64,000 nucleotides of DNA, from assembly GCA_050262155.1 (NCBI GenBank), contig CP189843.1, forward strand, positions 744,001-808,000, written 5' to 3'. A program made the translations under genes and the position numbers. Positions within the stretch are counted from its first letter, which is position 1, and each line of letters starts with the position of its first letter. This document shows positions 35,738-43,944 of the stretch, piece after piece. Below the pieces are notes generated by a model that did not search any database, was not told the origin of the DNA, and saw nothing but the letters and a program-made list of their open reading frames with translations. This stretch comes from Parvimonas sp000223315. Its GTDB lineage: Bacteria; Bacillota; Clostridia; Tissierellales; Peptoniphilaceae.

Positions 35738-35869
35738 ATGCAAAAGAGAAAAAATAAGAATCAAGATATAAATACTTTAGAAATGGTTAAATTACTATTA
35801 ACTTTCACAACTTTTACTTTATCCTGTTTTTTCATGATAATGTATGGAGTAACTGGAAAGTTGATTTAA
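35738..35869 (+). CDS. 43-residue membrane protein controlled by the S24 repressor (predicted)
   Basis: A small gene with a strong SD (GGAGGAAAC, then ATT ATG), a perfect-consensus promoter 44 bases upstream and a strong terminator downstream. The product has a basic, Lys/Asn-rich N-terminus (~1-14), then a single hydrophobic helix (~17-40, including LLLTFTTFTLSCFFMIMYGV) and a short tail TGKLI. I do not recognise a family. Single-helix proteins divergent from a self-cleaving repressor include SOS-induced toxins and division inhibitors, but that is analogy only. It could also be a small accessory subunit unrelated to stress. The ordered promoter-SD-ORF-terminator set argues that it is a real gene. 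Confidence 0.72.
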   Translation: MQKRKNKNQDINTLEMVKLLLTFTTFTLSCFFMIMYGVTGKLI

Positions 35870-35930
35870 TATAAATTTTAATTATTAAGAAATAATTTTT
35901 ATTTTATTAATTGTTGAGCAATACTGGATT

Positions 35931-35979
35931 AAAGAAACATTTCAATATTGAAAATATTGAGATGTTTCTTTATTTTTGT
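35931..35979 (+). terminator. Strong terminator after the small membrane-protein gene
   Basis: A 19-base stem (35931-35949 with 35953-35971, one G-U pair) and 3-base loop is followed by ATTTTTGTT. The right arm also contains the -35 (TTGAGA) of the maf promoter, so the two elements overlap. Confidence 0.85.
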
Positions 35980-35985
35980 TATAAT
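35957..35985 (+). promoter_or_regulatory. Promoter of maf, overlapping the upstream terminator
   Basis: TTGAGA (35957-35962), 17-base spacer, TATAAT (35980-35985). The -35 lies within the terminator's right arm. The predicted start is near 35992, just before the AT repeat tract. Confidence 0.6.
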
Positions 35986-35992
35986 TTTTGTA

Positions 35993-36014
35993 ATATATAT
36001 ATATATATATATAT
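35993..36014. repeat. (AT)11 dinucleotide tract in the maf leader
   Basis: Eleven uninterrupted AT units lie between the predicted maf transcription start and its SD (TTAGGAGG). The tract is self-complementary and could slip in replication. Confidence 0.8.
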
Positions 36015-36026
36015 TAGGAGGATTTT

Positions 36027-36635
36027 ATGAGAAATTATGATATCATTTTAGCAAGTAACTCACAAAGGAGAAAAGAGCTTTTAAAATTCATATACAATGA
36101 ATTCAAAGTAATTCCTGCTAATATTGATGAAAGAAAATTAGAACAAAAATTTTTAAGTAAAACATTTAAAGATAATAAATCAAAATTTAGTGAATTATGT
36201 GATATGCTATCTTTCGAAAAATGTAAGGACGTAAGTAAAAAACATAGTAATTCTCTAATCATTTCAGCTGATACTATTGTTTATGATGATAAATATTTAT
36301 TTGGAAAACCTAACAATCTGGATGAAGCCAAATATATGTTAGAGTATTTATCCGGAAAAGAACATATTGTACAAACCTCAGTTACAATATACTTTAATGA
36401 TACTTTCTCAACATTTTGTGAAAAAAGTTATGTATCATTTTATGACTTAGACGATATTCAAAAAGAAACAATTGAATCTTATATTAAAAATGAAAATCCA
36501 TATGATAAAGCTGGTGGATATGGAATACAAGATGGTGCTAGTCTTTTAATAAAACACATAAATGGTGACTATTTTAATATCGTTGGACTTCCAATTTCAA
36601 AACTGAATAGAAAATTATTAGAAATTATATATTAA
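36027..36635 (+). CDS. maf: Maf-family nucleoside triphosphate pyrophosphatase
   Basis: Maf proteins hydrolyse dTTP/UTP or modified nucleotides to monophosphates and, in Bacillus, retard septum formation. The 202-residue protein has the N-terminal IILASNSQRRKELL with the substrate-binding Ser-x-x-Arg-Arg. The acidic core is SADTIVYDDKYLFGKP, and the C-terminal signature is GGYGIQDGAS with NIVGLPISKL. SD AGGAGG precedes the ATG. It has its own promoter and a shared terminator, so it appears monocistronic. Confidence 0.95.
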   Translation: MRNYDIILASNSQRRKELLKFIYNEFKVIPANIDERKLEQKFLSKTFKDNKSKFSELCDMLSFEKCKDVSKKHSNSLIISADTIVYDDKYLFGKPNNLDEAKYMLEYLSGKEHIVQTSVTIYFNDTFSTFCEKSYVSFYDLDDIQKETIESYIKNENPYDKAGGYGIQDGASLLIKHINGDYFNIVGLPISKLNRKLLEIIY

Positions 36636-36665
36636 AAAATCTAGTGACTAAACACTAGATTTTTT
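36634..36665. terminator. Bidirectional terminator between maf and truB
   Basis: AAAAAATCTAGTG (36634-36646) pairs with CACTAGATTTTTT-type sequence (36653-36665) around ACTAAA. It ends maf on the plus strand and the rimP-truB operon on the minus strand. Confidence 0.85.
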
Positions 36666-36706
36666 CAATTTATTATATAATATTATTCAATTAAAAATTT
36701 GAAATA

Positions 36707-37600
36707 CTAGATATCATCAACTTTATAGAATATATTTGTCATTTTTAATAATTTCCCATTTACTTGTGGAATAAGCTCTCCAATACCAATAAAAATATTA
36801 TCACAGTATATTTTAAATATTCCTTCTTGTTCAATATCGAATGTTTTTCGAAGTCCATTTACAATATGTTTAAAATACTTTTTATCAAAATTTATTCTTT
36901 TATATTCAAGTACATCCTCTATTTTCACCAATGAATTATATAATTGTTTTTCATCAAACTTTTTAAGTCTTTCCAAAGAAAAAGCATTTTCAATTTTAAA
37001 AATTCCATATTTATTTCTACATAGAGAACTCATATAGGCAAAATTATCAGTATCTAACGCTATATCATTAAACAATGAGCGAATATATGTTCCTTTAGAA
37101 CAATTTACTTCAAAACGTATTTTATTATCATAAAAATTAAGAATTATGAGCGAATCAATTTCAACTTCTCTTTTCTCTCGTTCTACTTCAATTCCTAACC
37201 TTGCATATTCATATAATCTTTTTCCACCTTTTTTCAAAGCAGAATACATTGGTGGTGTTTGCAAAATTGTTTTGTTATTATAGCATTTTATAACTTCAAA
37301 AAATTTATTCTTATCAAAAAAGATTTCCTTAGAATTTAGACTTTCTCCCCAAATATCTAAAGTATCAGTCTCTATCCCTAAAGTCATTTCTCCTATATAA
37401 CATTTCCCCATACTTTGAATATAGTCAACAATCTTTGTAGCATTGCCAATAGCAATAGGTAAAACCCCTGTTGCATTAGGATCAAGTGTTCCGGCATGTC
37501 CAACCTTTTTAGTTTTATATAACTTTCTAACAACATTTACTACATCTCTACTTGTAAATCCTTTTGGCTTATAAACATTTAATATACCATTAAAATTCAT
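36707..37600 (-). CDS. truB: tRNA pseudouridine(55) synthase
   Basis: TruB makes the universal pseudouridine 55 in the T-loop of tRNAs. The catalytic Asp is in GHAGTLDPNATGVLPI. Other features are GILNVYKPKGFTSRDVV at the N-terminus, YSALKKGGKRLYEYAR, and the C-terminal RNA-binding extension. I used the ATG giving 297 residues; a GTG four codons upstream is possible but lacks an SD. The start overlaps the nrnA end by 11 bases. It is the last gene of the rimP operon. Confidence 0.96.
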   Translation of the reverse strand: MNFNGILNVYKPKGFTSRDVVNVVRKLYKTKKVGHAGTLDPNATGVLPIAIGNATKIVDYIQSMGKCYIGEMTLGIETDTLDIWGESLNSKEIFFDKNKFFEVIKCYNNKTILQTPPMYSALKKGGKRLYEYARLGIEVEREKREVEIDSLIILNFYDNKIRFEVNCSKGTYIRSLFNDIALDTDNFAYMSSLCRNKYGIFKIENAFSLERLKKFDEKQLYNSLVKIEDVLEYKRINFDKKYFKHIVNGLRKTFDIEQEGIFKIYCDNIFIGIGELIPQVNGKLLKMTNIFYKVDDI

Positions 37601-38570
37601 TTGGATACTCACTTTTCAATTTTTCTAAAAACAAATCAACAACACAATCAAAATTACCATCTATAAGACAACCAGCTGCTTTTGTATGTCCCCCACCATT
37701 AAGATGTTTACATACTTTAGATACATCAACAAATTCTTTACTTCTTACACTACCTTTAAATTGATTATCTTTTAATTCTTTAAATAGTATAGAAACTTCA
37801 AATCCATTTATATCTCTATAATAATTTACTATATCATCAAGCATATCCATTGTTAAATCTGTACCTTCAAAATCCGATTCAAACATTCCGATTACAGCAA
37901 CTTTATTATCAAAATATAATCTTGCTCTATTTATTAATTTATTCTTAAGCATTTCTACTTCAAAACTGTTATTTTGATAAAGTTTTTTATAAATAAAATC
38001 TTTATCCGCTCCTAAATCATAAAGGTCTGCACAAGCTCTTAATGTAGAAGCTGTTGAAGTTTCGTATAAAAATCTATAAGTATCAGTATTTATTCCTACT
38101 AATAAAGCATTCGCTACATCTTTTGAAATATTAAAATTAAATTCTTTAAACAAATTATAAACTATTTCACAAGTTGAACTCATATTAGGAAACACATAAT
38201 TTAAGTCTCCAAAATAATCATTAGTTTTATGATGATCTATATTTATAATTTTTTTTGCTCTTGTTTTAAAAAGCTCACCAACTTCTCCGGGTCTATCTAT
38301 TTCTCCACAATCTACATAAATTAATAAATCTAAATCTAGCTCCTCAATTTCTTTTATATTTTCAAGAGTGTCTAGAAATAATAAATTTTTTGGAAAGTTA
38401 TCAACCTTTATTCCAAATATATTTTTATTTAGATTTTCTCTAATACCGAGTATTACTGATATTGTAGACCCTATATTGTCTCCATCAGGATTTTTATGGG
38501 AAATAACTCCAATTTTTTCAGATGATTTTATTATATTTAAAATCTCTTCCGGACTATTGTTCTTCTTCAT
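37590..38570 (-). CDS. nrnA: NrnA-type DHH phosphoesterase (nanoRNase/pAp phosphatase)
   Basis: Degrades 2-5 nucleotide RNAs and dephosphorylates pAp in Firmicutes. The DHH domain has ISHKNPDGDNIGS, YVDCGE and the DHH motif in NIDHHKTND. The C-terminal DHHA1 domain shows LNGGGHTKAAGCLIDG. About 326 residues. The exact ATG is uncertain: 38570 starts a natural MKKNNSPEE N-terminus, but ATGs at 38576 and 38582 are in frame and none has a clear SD. All overlap the rbfA end, so initiation is probably coupled. Its place between rbfA and truB is conserved. Confidence 0.93.
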   Translation of the reverse strand: MKKNNSPEEILNIIKSSEKIGVISHKNPDGDNIGSTISVILGIRENLNKNIFGIKVDNFPKNLLFLDTLENIKEIEELDLDLLIYVDCGEIDRPGEVGELFKTRAKKIINIDHHKTNDYFGDLNYVFPNMSSTCEIVYNLFKEFNFNISKDVANALLVGINTDTYRFLYETSTASTLRACADLYDLGADKDFIYKKLYQNNSFEVEMLKNKLINRARLYFDNKVAVIGMFESDFEGTDLTMDMLDDIVNYYRDINGFEVSILFKELKDNQFKGSVRSKEFVDVSKVCKHLNGGGHTKAAGCLIDGNFDCVVDLFLEKLKSEYPNEF

Positions 38571-38952
38571 CAACATTACCATATAATTCTCTCTTTTCTC
38601 TGTCCTCTTTTGAAACTTTTATGATTAATTCATTCATTAATGCTGCTTTTTCAAAAGATTCATCTAATTTAAAAATTAATTTTGGAGTGTGTCTTAAATC
38701 TAAAGATTCTGAAATTTTTTTCTTCATATATCCGGTTGCACTTTCTAAACCTTTCATAGTTTTTTCTTTAGTTTTTTCATCTCCAAAAATACCTATGTTA
38801 ACGTAACAAATGCCTAAATCATTTGTTACGCTAACTTTAGTTATATTTGTTATTGATGGATTTATTCTGTTATCTTTTATTCCATTATAAATAGCATCTG
38901 ATAATACTCTATTTATTTCAGATTCTATTCTTCCTAATCTTTTTTCATTCAT
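38554..38952 (-). CDS. rbfA: 30S ribosome-binding factor A
   Basis: RbfA binds the 16S 5' region and promotes late 30S maturation. The 132-residue KH-like protein shows NEKRLGRIESEINRVLSDAI, the ITKVSVTNDLGICYVNI strand, and LDLRHTPKLIFKLDESFEKA, all typical. ATG start with SD GAGG, 9 bases after the infB stop. It belongs to the infB-rbfA-nrnA-truB block. Confidence 0.95.
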   Translation of the reverse strand: MNEKRLGRIESEINRVLSDAIYNGIKDNRINPSITNITKVSVTNDLGICYVNIGIFGDEKTKEKTMKGLESATGYMKKKISESLDLRHTPKLIFKLDESFEKAALMNELIIKVSKEDREKRELYGNVDEEEQ

Positions 38953-38961
38953 AAAAAACCT

Positions 38962-41586
38962 CTATCTTTCAACTTCCTTATCAATATAGGCTTCAATTAT
39001 ATCAGTTTCTTTCAAATCATTATAATTTGCAATTCCCAATCCACCTTCATATCCGGTTAAAAGCTCTTTAGCATCATCTTTAAATCTCTTCAATGAACTA
39101 ATTTCACCCTCATGTAAAATTATTCCATCTCTAAGAAGTCTTACTTTTGCATTTCTGGTAATTTTCCCATTTAAAACATAAACTCCAGCTACAGTACCAA
39201 TTCCAGGAACTTTAAATGTTGCTCTAACCTCTGCTCTTCCAATTACTTCTTCAACAAATGTAGGAGCTAACATACCTTTTACAGCTAATTTAATATCTTC
39301 AATTGCATCATAAATTACTCTATATGTTCTGACATCAACATTTTCATGTCTTGATAAATCAATTGCACCTTGTGAAGGTCTAACATTAAATCCAATTATT
39401 ATTGCATTACTAGCTGCTGCAAGCATTACATCAGATTCATTAATACCTCCAACTGCACCATGGATTATATTAACCTTAACTTCTTCATTACTTAATTTTT
39501 CTAAAGAATTCTTAACTGCATCAATTGTTCCTCTAACATCTGTTTTAACAATAATTTTAATTTCTTTTAAATTACCATCTTGAATTTTATCAAATAAATC
39601 ATCTAGAGAAACTTTATTTCCGGAAGCAATCATATTTTCTTTTTGTACATTTATAATTCTTTGAGCATATCCTCTTGCAGTTTTTTCATCTTTAACTGCA
39701 TATATAAAGCTTCCAGCTTCAGGGACTTCTGAAAGTCCTAAAATAACAGCAGGCATTGAAGGTGTAGCTTTTTTAATTTTCTTTCCTTTATCATCAAACA
39801 TAGCTCTAATTCTACCGGTAGATGTTCCTGAAATAACTATATCTCCTGAATTTAAAGTACCTTTTTGTACTAAAATTGTAGCAACAGGACCTCTACCCTT
39901 GTCAAGTTGAGCTTCTATTACAGTACCAATAGCCATTCTATTTGGATTTGCTTTTAATTCTTCAACTTCAGCAACCATTAGAACCATTTCTAATAGTTCA
40001 TCAATTCCTTCTCCCGTTTTAGCTGATACAGGCATCGTAATTACATCTCCACCCCAATCTTCAGGTAATAGTCCATTATCAGCAAGTTCAGTCTTTACTC
40101 TTTCAGGATTGGCTCCATCTTTATCTATTTTATTAATAGCTACAATAATTGGAACTCCTGCAGCCTTTGAGTGATTAATAGCTTCAATAGTTTGTGGCAT
40201 AACACCATCATCAGCTGCAACTACAAGAATTGATATATCTGTAACCTTTGCACCTCTTGAACGCATAGCTGTAAATGCTTCGTGTCCAGGAGTATCTAAA
40301 AATACAATTTTACTATTATTAATATTTACAGTATAAGCTCCTATATGTTGTGTAATGCCTCCGGCTTCTTGAGTTGTAACTTTAGACTTTCTAATATAGT
40401 CTAATAAAGAAGTCTTACCATGGTCAACATGACCCATTACAGTTACAACAGGTGGTCTAGTTACCAAGTCTTCTTTTTTATCTTCATAGTCAAGTGATAA
40501 AATTTCATTTTCATCTGTAATTTCAGGAGTTTCTAATACTACTGTTTTTCCAAATTCTTCTGCAATTAAACTTGCACAGTCAAAATCTATTTCTTGATTT
40601 AATCCTGCCATTATTCCAAGAGCAATCAATTTTGAAATTACTTGGGAACCACTTACTCCTAAAAGTTCTGAAAAATCCTTTACAGTTATACTTTCAGGAA
40701 TTTTTATTTCTCCAACATTTTCTATTTTGTTTTCAAATTCTAAATCACTATCACTTTTAGTTTTATGATTGGCTTTATTTTTCTTTTTTGCAGGTTTTAA
40801 AATAAGATTTGGATTTCTGTCTTCTCTCATTTTATGTTCATTTAATGACTTATTCTTTTTGTTTTTTTCTTGACCTTGAAGATGAGTTTTTCTTGCATCC
40901 CTTTTTTCTATTGATGGATCAACAACTTCAACAACATCATCTAAAAATTCTCTATTTCTATCATCAAACTTTCTTCCAAAATCTTTTTTATCCTTTGTAA
41001 AATTCTTACTATCTTTACCAAAACCATCTTTTTTATCTTTGTTAAAAGGTCTATTATCTTTATTGAAATTTTGTTTTTTATCTTTGTTATAACCTTCTTT
41101 TTTATCTTTACTATATCCTTTATTATCTTTGTTAAAGCCTTCTTTTTTATCTCTATTAAAAGGTCTGTTATCTTTATTGAAATTTTGTTTTTTATCTTTG
41201 TTATAACCTTCTTTTTTATCTTTACTATATCCTTTATTATCTTTGTTGAAACCTTCTTTTTTGTCTTTATTAAAAGGTTTATTATCTCTATTATTACCTT
41301 CTTTTAAATTTCTATTATCTTTATTGAAATTATCTTTTCTGTCTTTATTCACGTTATTTTTCTTTTCGTCAACCTTATTATCTGATTTTACTACTTTTTT
41401 TTCTTCTTTTTTAGACTTTTCAGATTCGATTTTTCTAAAATGTCCAATTACAACTTCTAAATCTTTTCCTTCAAGAATAGACATATGACTCTTAACTTCT
41501 ACTCCCAATCCGTTTATTATATTTATTAATTCCTTGCTTTGAAGATTTAATCCTTTTGCAAGTTCATGTACTCTAACTTTACTCAT
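38962..41586 (-). CDS. infB: Translation initiation factor IF-2 with a repetitive linker
   Basis: IF-2 brings fMet-tRNA to the 30S subunit. The 874-residue protein begins with an IF2_N domain (KVRVHELAKGLNLQSKELIN). A Lys/Asn/Asp-rich linker (~65-255) follows, then a second IF2_N (SITVKDFSELLG), and a GTPase with G1 GHVDHGKT near 388, G3 DTPGHEAF and G4 NKID, then the barrel domains. The linker contains a 38-residue unit (PFNKDKKEGF...) repeated about 2.3 times, encoded by 114-base tandem repeats. ATG start with SD AAGGGG. Apart from the linker, nothing is unusual. Confidence 0.97.
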   Translation of the reverse strand: MSKVRVHELAKGLNLQSKELINIINGLGVEVKSHMSILEGKDLEVVIGHFRKIESEKSKKEEKKVVKSDNKVDEKKNNVNKDRKDNFNKDNRNLKEGNNRDNKPFNKDKKEGFNKDNKGYSKDKKEGYNKDKKQNFNKDNRPFNRDKKEGFNKDNKGYSKDKKEGYNKDKKQNFNKDNRPFNKDKKDGFGKDSKNFTKDKKDFGRKFDDRNREFLDDVVEVVDPSIEKRDARKTHLQGQEKNKKNKSLNEHKMREDRNPNLILKPAKKKNKANHKTKSDSDLEFENKIENVGEIKIPESITVKDFSELLGVSGSQVISKLIALGIMAGLNQEIDFDCASLIAEEFGKTVVLETPEITDENEILSLDYEDKKEDLVTRPPVVTVMGHVDHGKTSLLDYIRKSKVTTQEAGGITQHIGAYTVNINNSKIVFLDTPGHEAFTAMRSRGAKVTDISILVVAADDGVMPQTIEAINHSKAAGVPIIVAINKIDKDGANPERVKTELADNGLLPEDWGGDVITMPVSAKTGEGIDELLEMVLMVAEVEELKANPNRMAIGTVIEAQLDKGRGPVATILVQKGTLNSGDIVISGTSTGRIRAMFDDKGKKIKKATPSMPAVILGLSEVPEAGSFIYAVKDEKTARGYAQRIINVQKENMIASGNKVSLDDLFDKIQDGNLKEIKIIVKTDVRGTIDAVKNSLEKLSNEEVKVNIIHGAVGGINESDVMLAAASNAIIIGFNVRPSQGAIDLSRHENVDVRTYRVIYDAIEDIKLAVKGMLAPTFVEEVIGRAEVRATFKVPGIGTVAGVYVLNGKITRNAKVRLLRDGIILHEGEISSLKRFKDDAKELLTGYEGGLGIANYNDLKETDIIEAYIDKEVER
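41044..41300. repeat. 114-base tandem repeat within infB
   Basis: Successive units begin at 41044, 41158 and 41272, each exactly 114 bases apart, with only a few substitutions between the first two. The period is a multiple of three, so copy changes keep the infB frame. Each unit is itself built of shorter related blocks ending in Lys-Asp-Lys-Lys codons. Confidence 0.85.
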
Positions 41587-41601
41587 ACTAGCACCCCTTT
41601 G

Positions 41602-41871
41602 CTATTTAATAGAATCTACATATTCTTTCAATTCTTCATAAAATTCTTTACTAATTTCTGATTCTAATGCAACATTTAATCTTTTATTTTTCTTAGCTTT
41701 ATCAACACATTTATTAGAAATACAGATATAAGCACCTCTTCCGTTTTTCTTTCCTGAAATGTCTAATAAAACTCCTTCTTCTTTATTATTTACAATTCGT
41801 ATTAACTCTTTTTTTTCTTTTTGCTCTCCACAAGCAACACATTTTCTCATAGGAATTTTTTTCGTTTTCAT
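41602..41871 (-). CDS. rnpM: YlxR/RnpM RNA-binding protein
   Basis: YlxR-family protein; in Bacillus the homologue, renamed RnpM, binds RNase P RNA and modulates its activity. The 89 residues include PMRKCVACGEQKEKKELIRI, the signature GKKNGRGAYIC, and LNVALESEIS. ATG start with SD AGGAGATTGT. The ribosomal L7Ae-like gene ylxQ, which often follows ylxR, is absent: infB starts 15 bases later. Having rnpB in the same window is noteworthy given the RnpM link. Confidence 0.93.
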   Translation of the reverse strand: MKTKKIPMRKCVACGEQKEKKELIRIVNNKEEGVLLDISGKKNGRGAYICISNKCVDKAKKNKRLNVALESEISKEFYEELKEYVDSIK

Positions 41872-41879
41872 ACAATCTC

Positions 41880-42995
41880 CTATAGCTTAAAACCATTATC
41901 TATAAAATCTTGTTCTCCATCAAAACCGACTTCTATCAATCCGTTTTTTATATCTTCTTTATACTTTTCTAACCCTTTAATATCTATTCTCCAATTTGTA
42001 AGTTTAGCTGCAAGTCTAGCATTTTGACCTTCTTTACCTATAGCCAACGATAATTGTGAATCAGGAACAATTATTCTTGCTCTATTTTCACTTTCATTAG
42101 TAAATACAGCAACAACTTCAGACGGACTAAGTGAGTTTGATAAATATTCTTTTACATCTTTGCTGTAAACTATTATATCAATTTTTTCTCCTTTTAGCTC
42201 ATTAATAATTGAACTTACCCTAGATCTTTTATAACCAACACAAGCCCCTACCGGATCTACATCATCATTTTTAGAAAAAACTGAAATTTTTGTTCTACTT
42301 CCAGGTTCTCTTGCAATTGATTGAATCTCTACAGTTCCATCTAAAATTTCAGGAACTTCCAATTCAAATAATCTTAGAACAAAATTAACATCAGATCTTG
42401 AAAGTAATACTTGTGCTCCTTTAGTAGTATTCTTTACCTCTTTAACATAAAATTTTAATCTTTCACCAACACGATAAACTTCTGTTTTTATTTGTTCTGG
42501 AGGAGTTACAATAGCTTCAAGTTTTCCTAAATTTATAAATAAATTGTTTCTATCAATTCTTTGAATTTGTCCTGATATAAGCTCTCTTTCTTTGTCTTGA
42601 AAGTCATTATATATTACTTCTCTTTCAGCATCTTTAATCTTTTGTATAACAATATTTCTTGCGGTTTGAGCAGCAACTCTCCCAAAGTCCATTGTTTTCA
42701 ATTTTATAGAAACATCGTCACCAAGTGAATATTTTGTACTAATGGATCTAGCATCATCCAAAGAAATTTCAGTTATATTATCATCAACTACCTCAACTAC
42801 CTTCTTAATAGCAAATAGTTCGACTTTACCTGTTGTTCTATTTATATTTATTTTTACATTTTCATATTCACCAAAATTTTTTTCATAACTTTTTAAAAGT
42901 GCTTTTTCTAAAGAATCAAAAATTATTTCTTTAGAAACTCCTTTTTCACGTTCAATTTCATCTAATGCTCTTAAAAAATCTGTTGTTCCTTTCAT
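41880..42995 (-). CDS. nusA: Transcription termination/antitermination factor NusA
   Basis: NusA binds RNA polymerase and modulates pausing and intrinsic termination. The 371-residue protein has the N-terminal polymerase-binding domain (DFLRALDEIEREKG), an S1 domain (~135-200), KH1 and KH2 (VGACVGYKRSRVSSI, SLAIGKEGQNARLAAKLT). It lacks the acidic C-terminal repeats of E. coli, as usual in Firmicutes. The ATG with SD AAGGAG was chosen over a TTG seven codons upstream that overlaps the rimP stop. The operon leader holds a hairpin suited to NusA-dependent feedback. Confidence 0.96.
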   Translation of the reverse strand: MKGTTDFLRALDEIEREKGVSKEIIFDSLEKALLKSYEKNFGEYENVKININRTTGKVELFAIKKVVEVVDDNITEISLDDARSISTKYSLGDDVSIKLKTMDFGRVAAQTARNIVIQKIKDAEREVIYNDFQDKERELISGQIQRIDRNNLFINLGKLEAIVTPPEQIKTEVYRVGERLKFYVKEVKNTTKGAQVLLSRSDVNFVLRLFELEVPEILDGTVEIQSIAREPGSRTKISVFSKNDDVDPVGACVGYKRSRVSSIINELKGEKIDIIVYSKDVKEYLSNSLSPSEVVAVFTNESENRARIIVPDSQLSLAIGKEGQNARLAAKLTNWRIDIKGLEKYKEDIKNGLIEVGFDGEQDFIDNGFKL

Positions 42996-43005
42996 TATCT
43001 TCTCC

Positions 43006-43470
43006 TTAAATTTCAATTTGTGATTTAATTATAGCAATATCTTTTCTCAAAAAATCAAAACTTGATTTGCCAATTATTAAAGTTAATTTTTCATTATCAA
43101 AAGATTTCAAATTTCCTATAAATTCTTTCTCATTGTTTATCTTTTTATAACTTTTTACTAAAATTTTTTTCCCAATAAATGTTTTTAGTTGTTCATCATT
43201 TTTAATTTCTCTTTCTGCTCCAGGAGATGAAACTTCTAAAAAATATGAATCTTCTATAGGATCTACTTCATCAAGCCAATCACTAATTAAATTACTTGCA
43301 ATTTCACAAGAATCCAAATCAACTCCACCATCTTTATCAATAAAAATTCTGAGCACATATCCCCTTGGTTCTTTAACATATTCTACATCTACAAAATATA
43401 TACCTTTTTCTAAAAATATATTTGTAAATGTGTCTTTAATAGTGTTTAATAATTCAGTTTCTTTTTTCAA
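43006..43470 (-). CDS. rimP: Ribosome maturation factor RimP
   Basis: RimP assists 30S assembly, notably the uS12 region. The 154 residues show the N-terminal alpha/beta domain (YFVDVEYVKEPRGYVLRIFIDKDGGVDLDSC), EVSSPGAEREI, and the C-terminal SH3-like domain. The start is TTG with SD AAAGGAG, 7 bases away; no ATG is available nearby in frame. It heads the rimP-nusA-rnpM-infB-rbfA-nrnA-truB operon and has a strong promoter at 43553-43581 with a leader hairpin in between. Confidence 0.95.
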   Translation of the reverse strand: MKKETELLNTIKDTFTNIFLEKGIYFVDVEYVKEPRGYVLRIFIDKDGGVDLDSCEIASNLISDWLDEVDPIEDSYFLEVSSPGAEREIKNDEQLKTFIGKKILVKSYKKINNEKEFIGNLKSFDNEKLTLIIGKSSFDFLRKDIAIIKSQIEI

Positions 43471-43507
43471 TTTTATCTCCTTTCAACTACTAATTAAACT
43501 AAAACGA

Positions 43508-43529
43508 AAGAGTGGGATGACCCACTCTT
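43508..43529 (-). terminator. Leader hairpin/terminator before rimP
   Basis: On the minus strand AAGAGTGGG and CCCACTCTT pair perfectly around a 4-base loop, followed by the T-rich TCGTTTTAG. Because the rimP promoter lies upstream of it, the hairpin both ends the DUF1667 operon and sits in the rimP leader as a potential attenuator. The U-run is interrupted, a feature of NusA-dependent terminators. Confidence 0.7.
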
Positions 43530-43552
43530 AACTTAAAAGAATATTTTTATTT

Positions 43553-43581
43553 ATTATAACATATATTATTTTTATTTTCAA
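43553..43581 (-). promoter_or_regulatory. Promoter of the rimP-nusA-infB operon
   Basis: Minus-strand TTGAAA (43581-43576), 17-base spacer, TATAAT (43558-43553) with TGT just before it (extended -10). The predicted start is near 43546, giving a ~76-base leader that contains the hairpin at 43508-43529. Confidence 0.78.
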
Positions 43582-43597
43582 CTAATTTTATAATAAA

Positions 43598-43942
43598 TTA
43601 CATATCTCTACTTGCAACTATATTTGCACCAGTATCTAATACATTTTCTAAAATAACATCGCCAACTTTTATTGGAGAAATAACTTCAATTTTATTTAAT
43701 TCTCTCATAATATCAAAAATCATATTTTTAGGAATTTCTGATGAAGTCTTAACAGGTAATCTATTGTGAATGGCATTCTTTATCTTCACAGTAGAAGTGA
43801 TAGTTCTAGTTGGAAAAGTTAATTCTTTCTTTCCATAATTTGAACCTTTTGGACATTTATTTCCGATTACTTTATAATCATTTTCTTCATCAACAGATAT
43901 TCTACAACCAACCGGACAAACAATACATACTATATCCTTCAT
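43598..43942 (-). CDS. DUF1667 cysteine-motif protein
   Basis: A 114-residue protein of the DUF1667 family, regularly encoded with GlpA-like and NAD(P)/FAD oxidoreductases in anaerobic Firmicutes. The N-terminus carries four cysteines in CIVCPVGCRI and NKCPKGSNYG, a pattern suited to an iron-sulfur cluster. The family has no settled function; an electron-transfer subunit of the oxidoreductase complex is plausible. It starts 2 bases after the upstream gene and is last in its operon. Confidence 0.88.
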   Translation of the reverse strand: MKDIVCIVCPVGCRISVDEENDYKVIGNKCPKGSNYGKKELTFPTRTITSTVKIKNAIHNRLPVKTSSEIPKNMIFDIMRELNKIEVISPIKVGDVILENVLDTGANIVASRDM

Positions 43943-43944
43943 TA

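Noticed and set aside
41071..41488. Open frames on the plus strand opposite infB rich in Phe/Ile/Ser
   Set aside because: They are antisense images of the Lys/Asn/Asp repeat region of infB, with no SD and biased composition; not genes.
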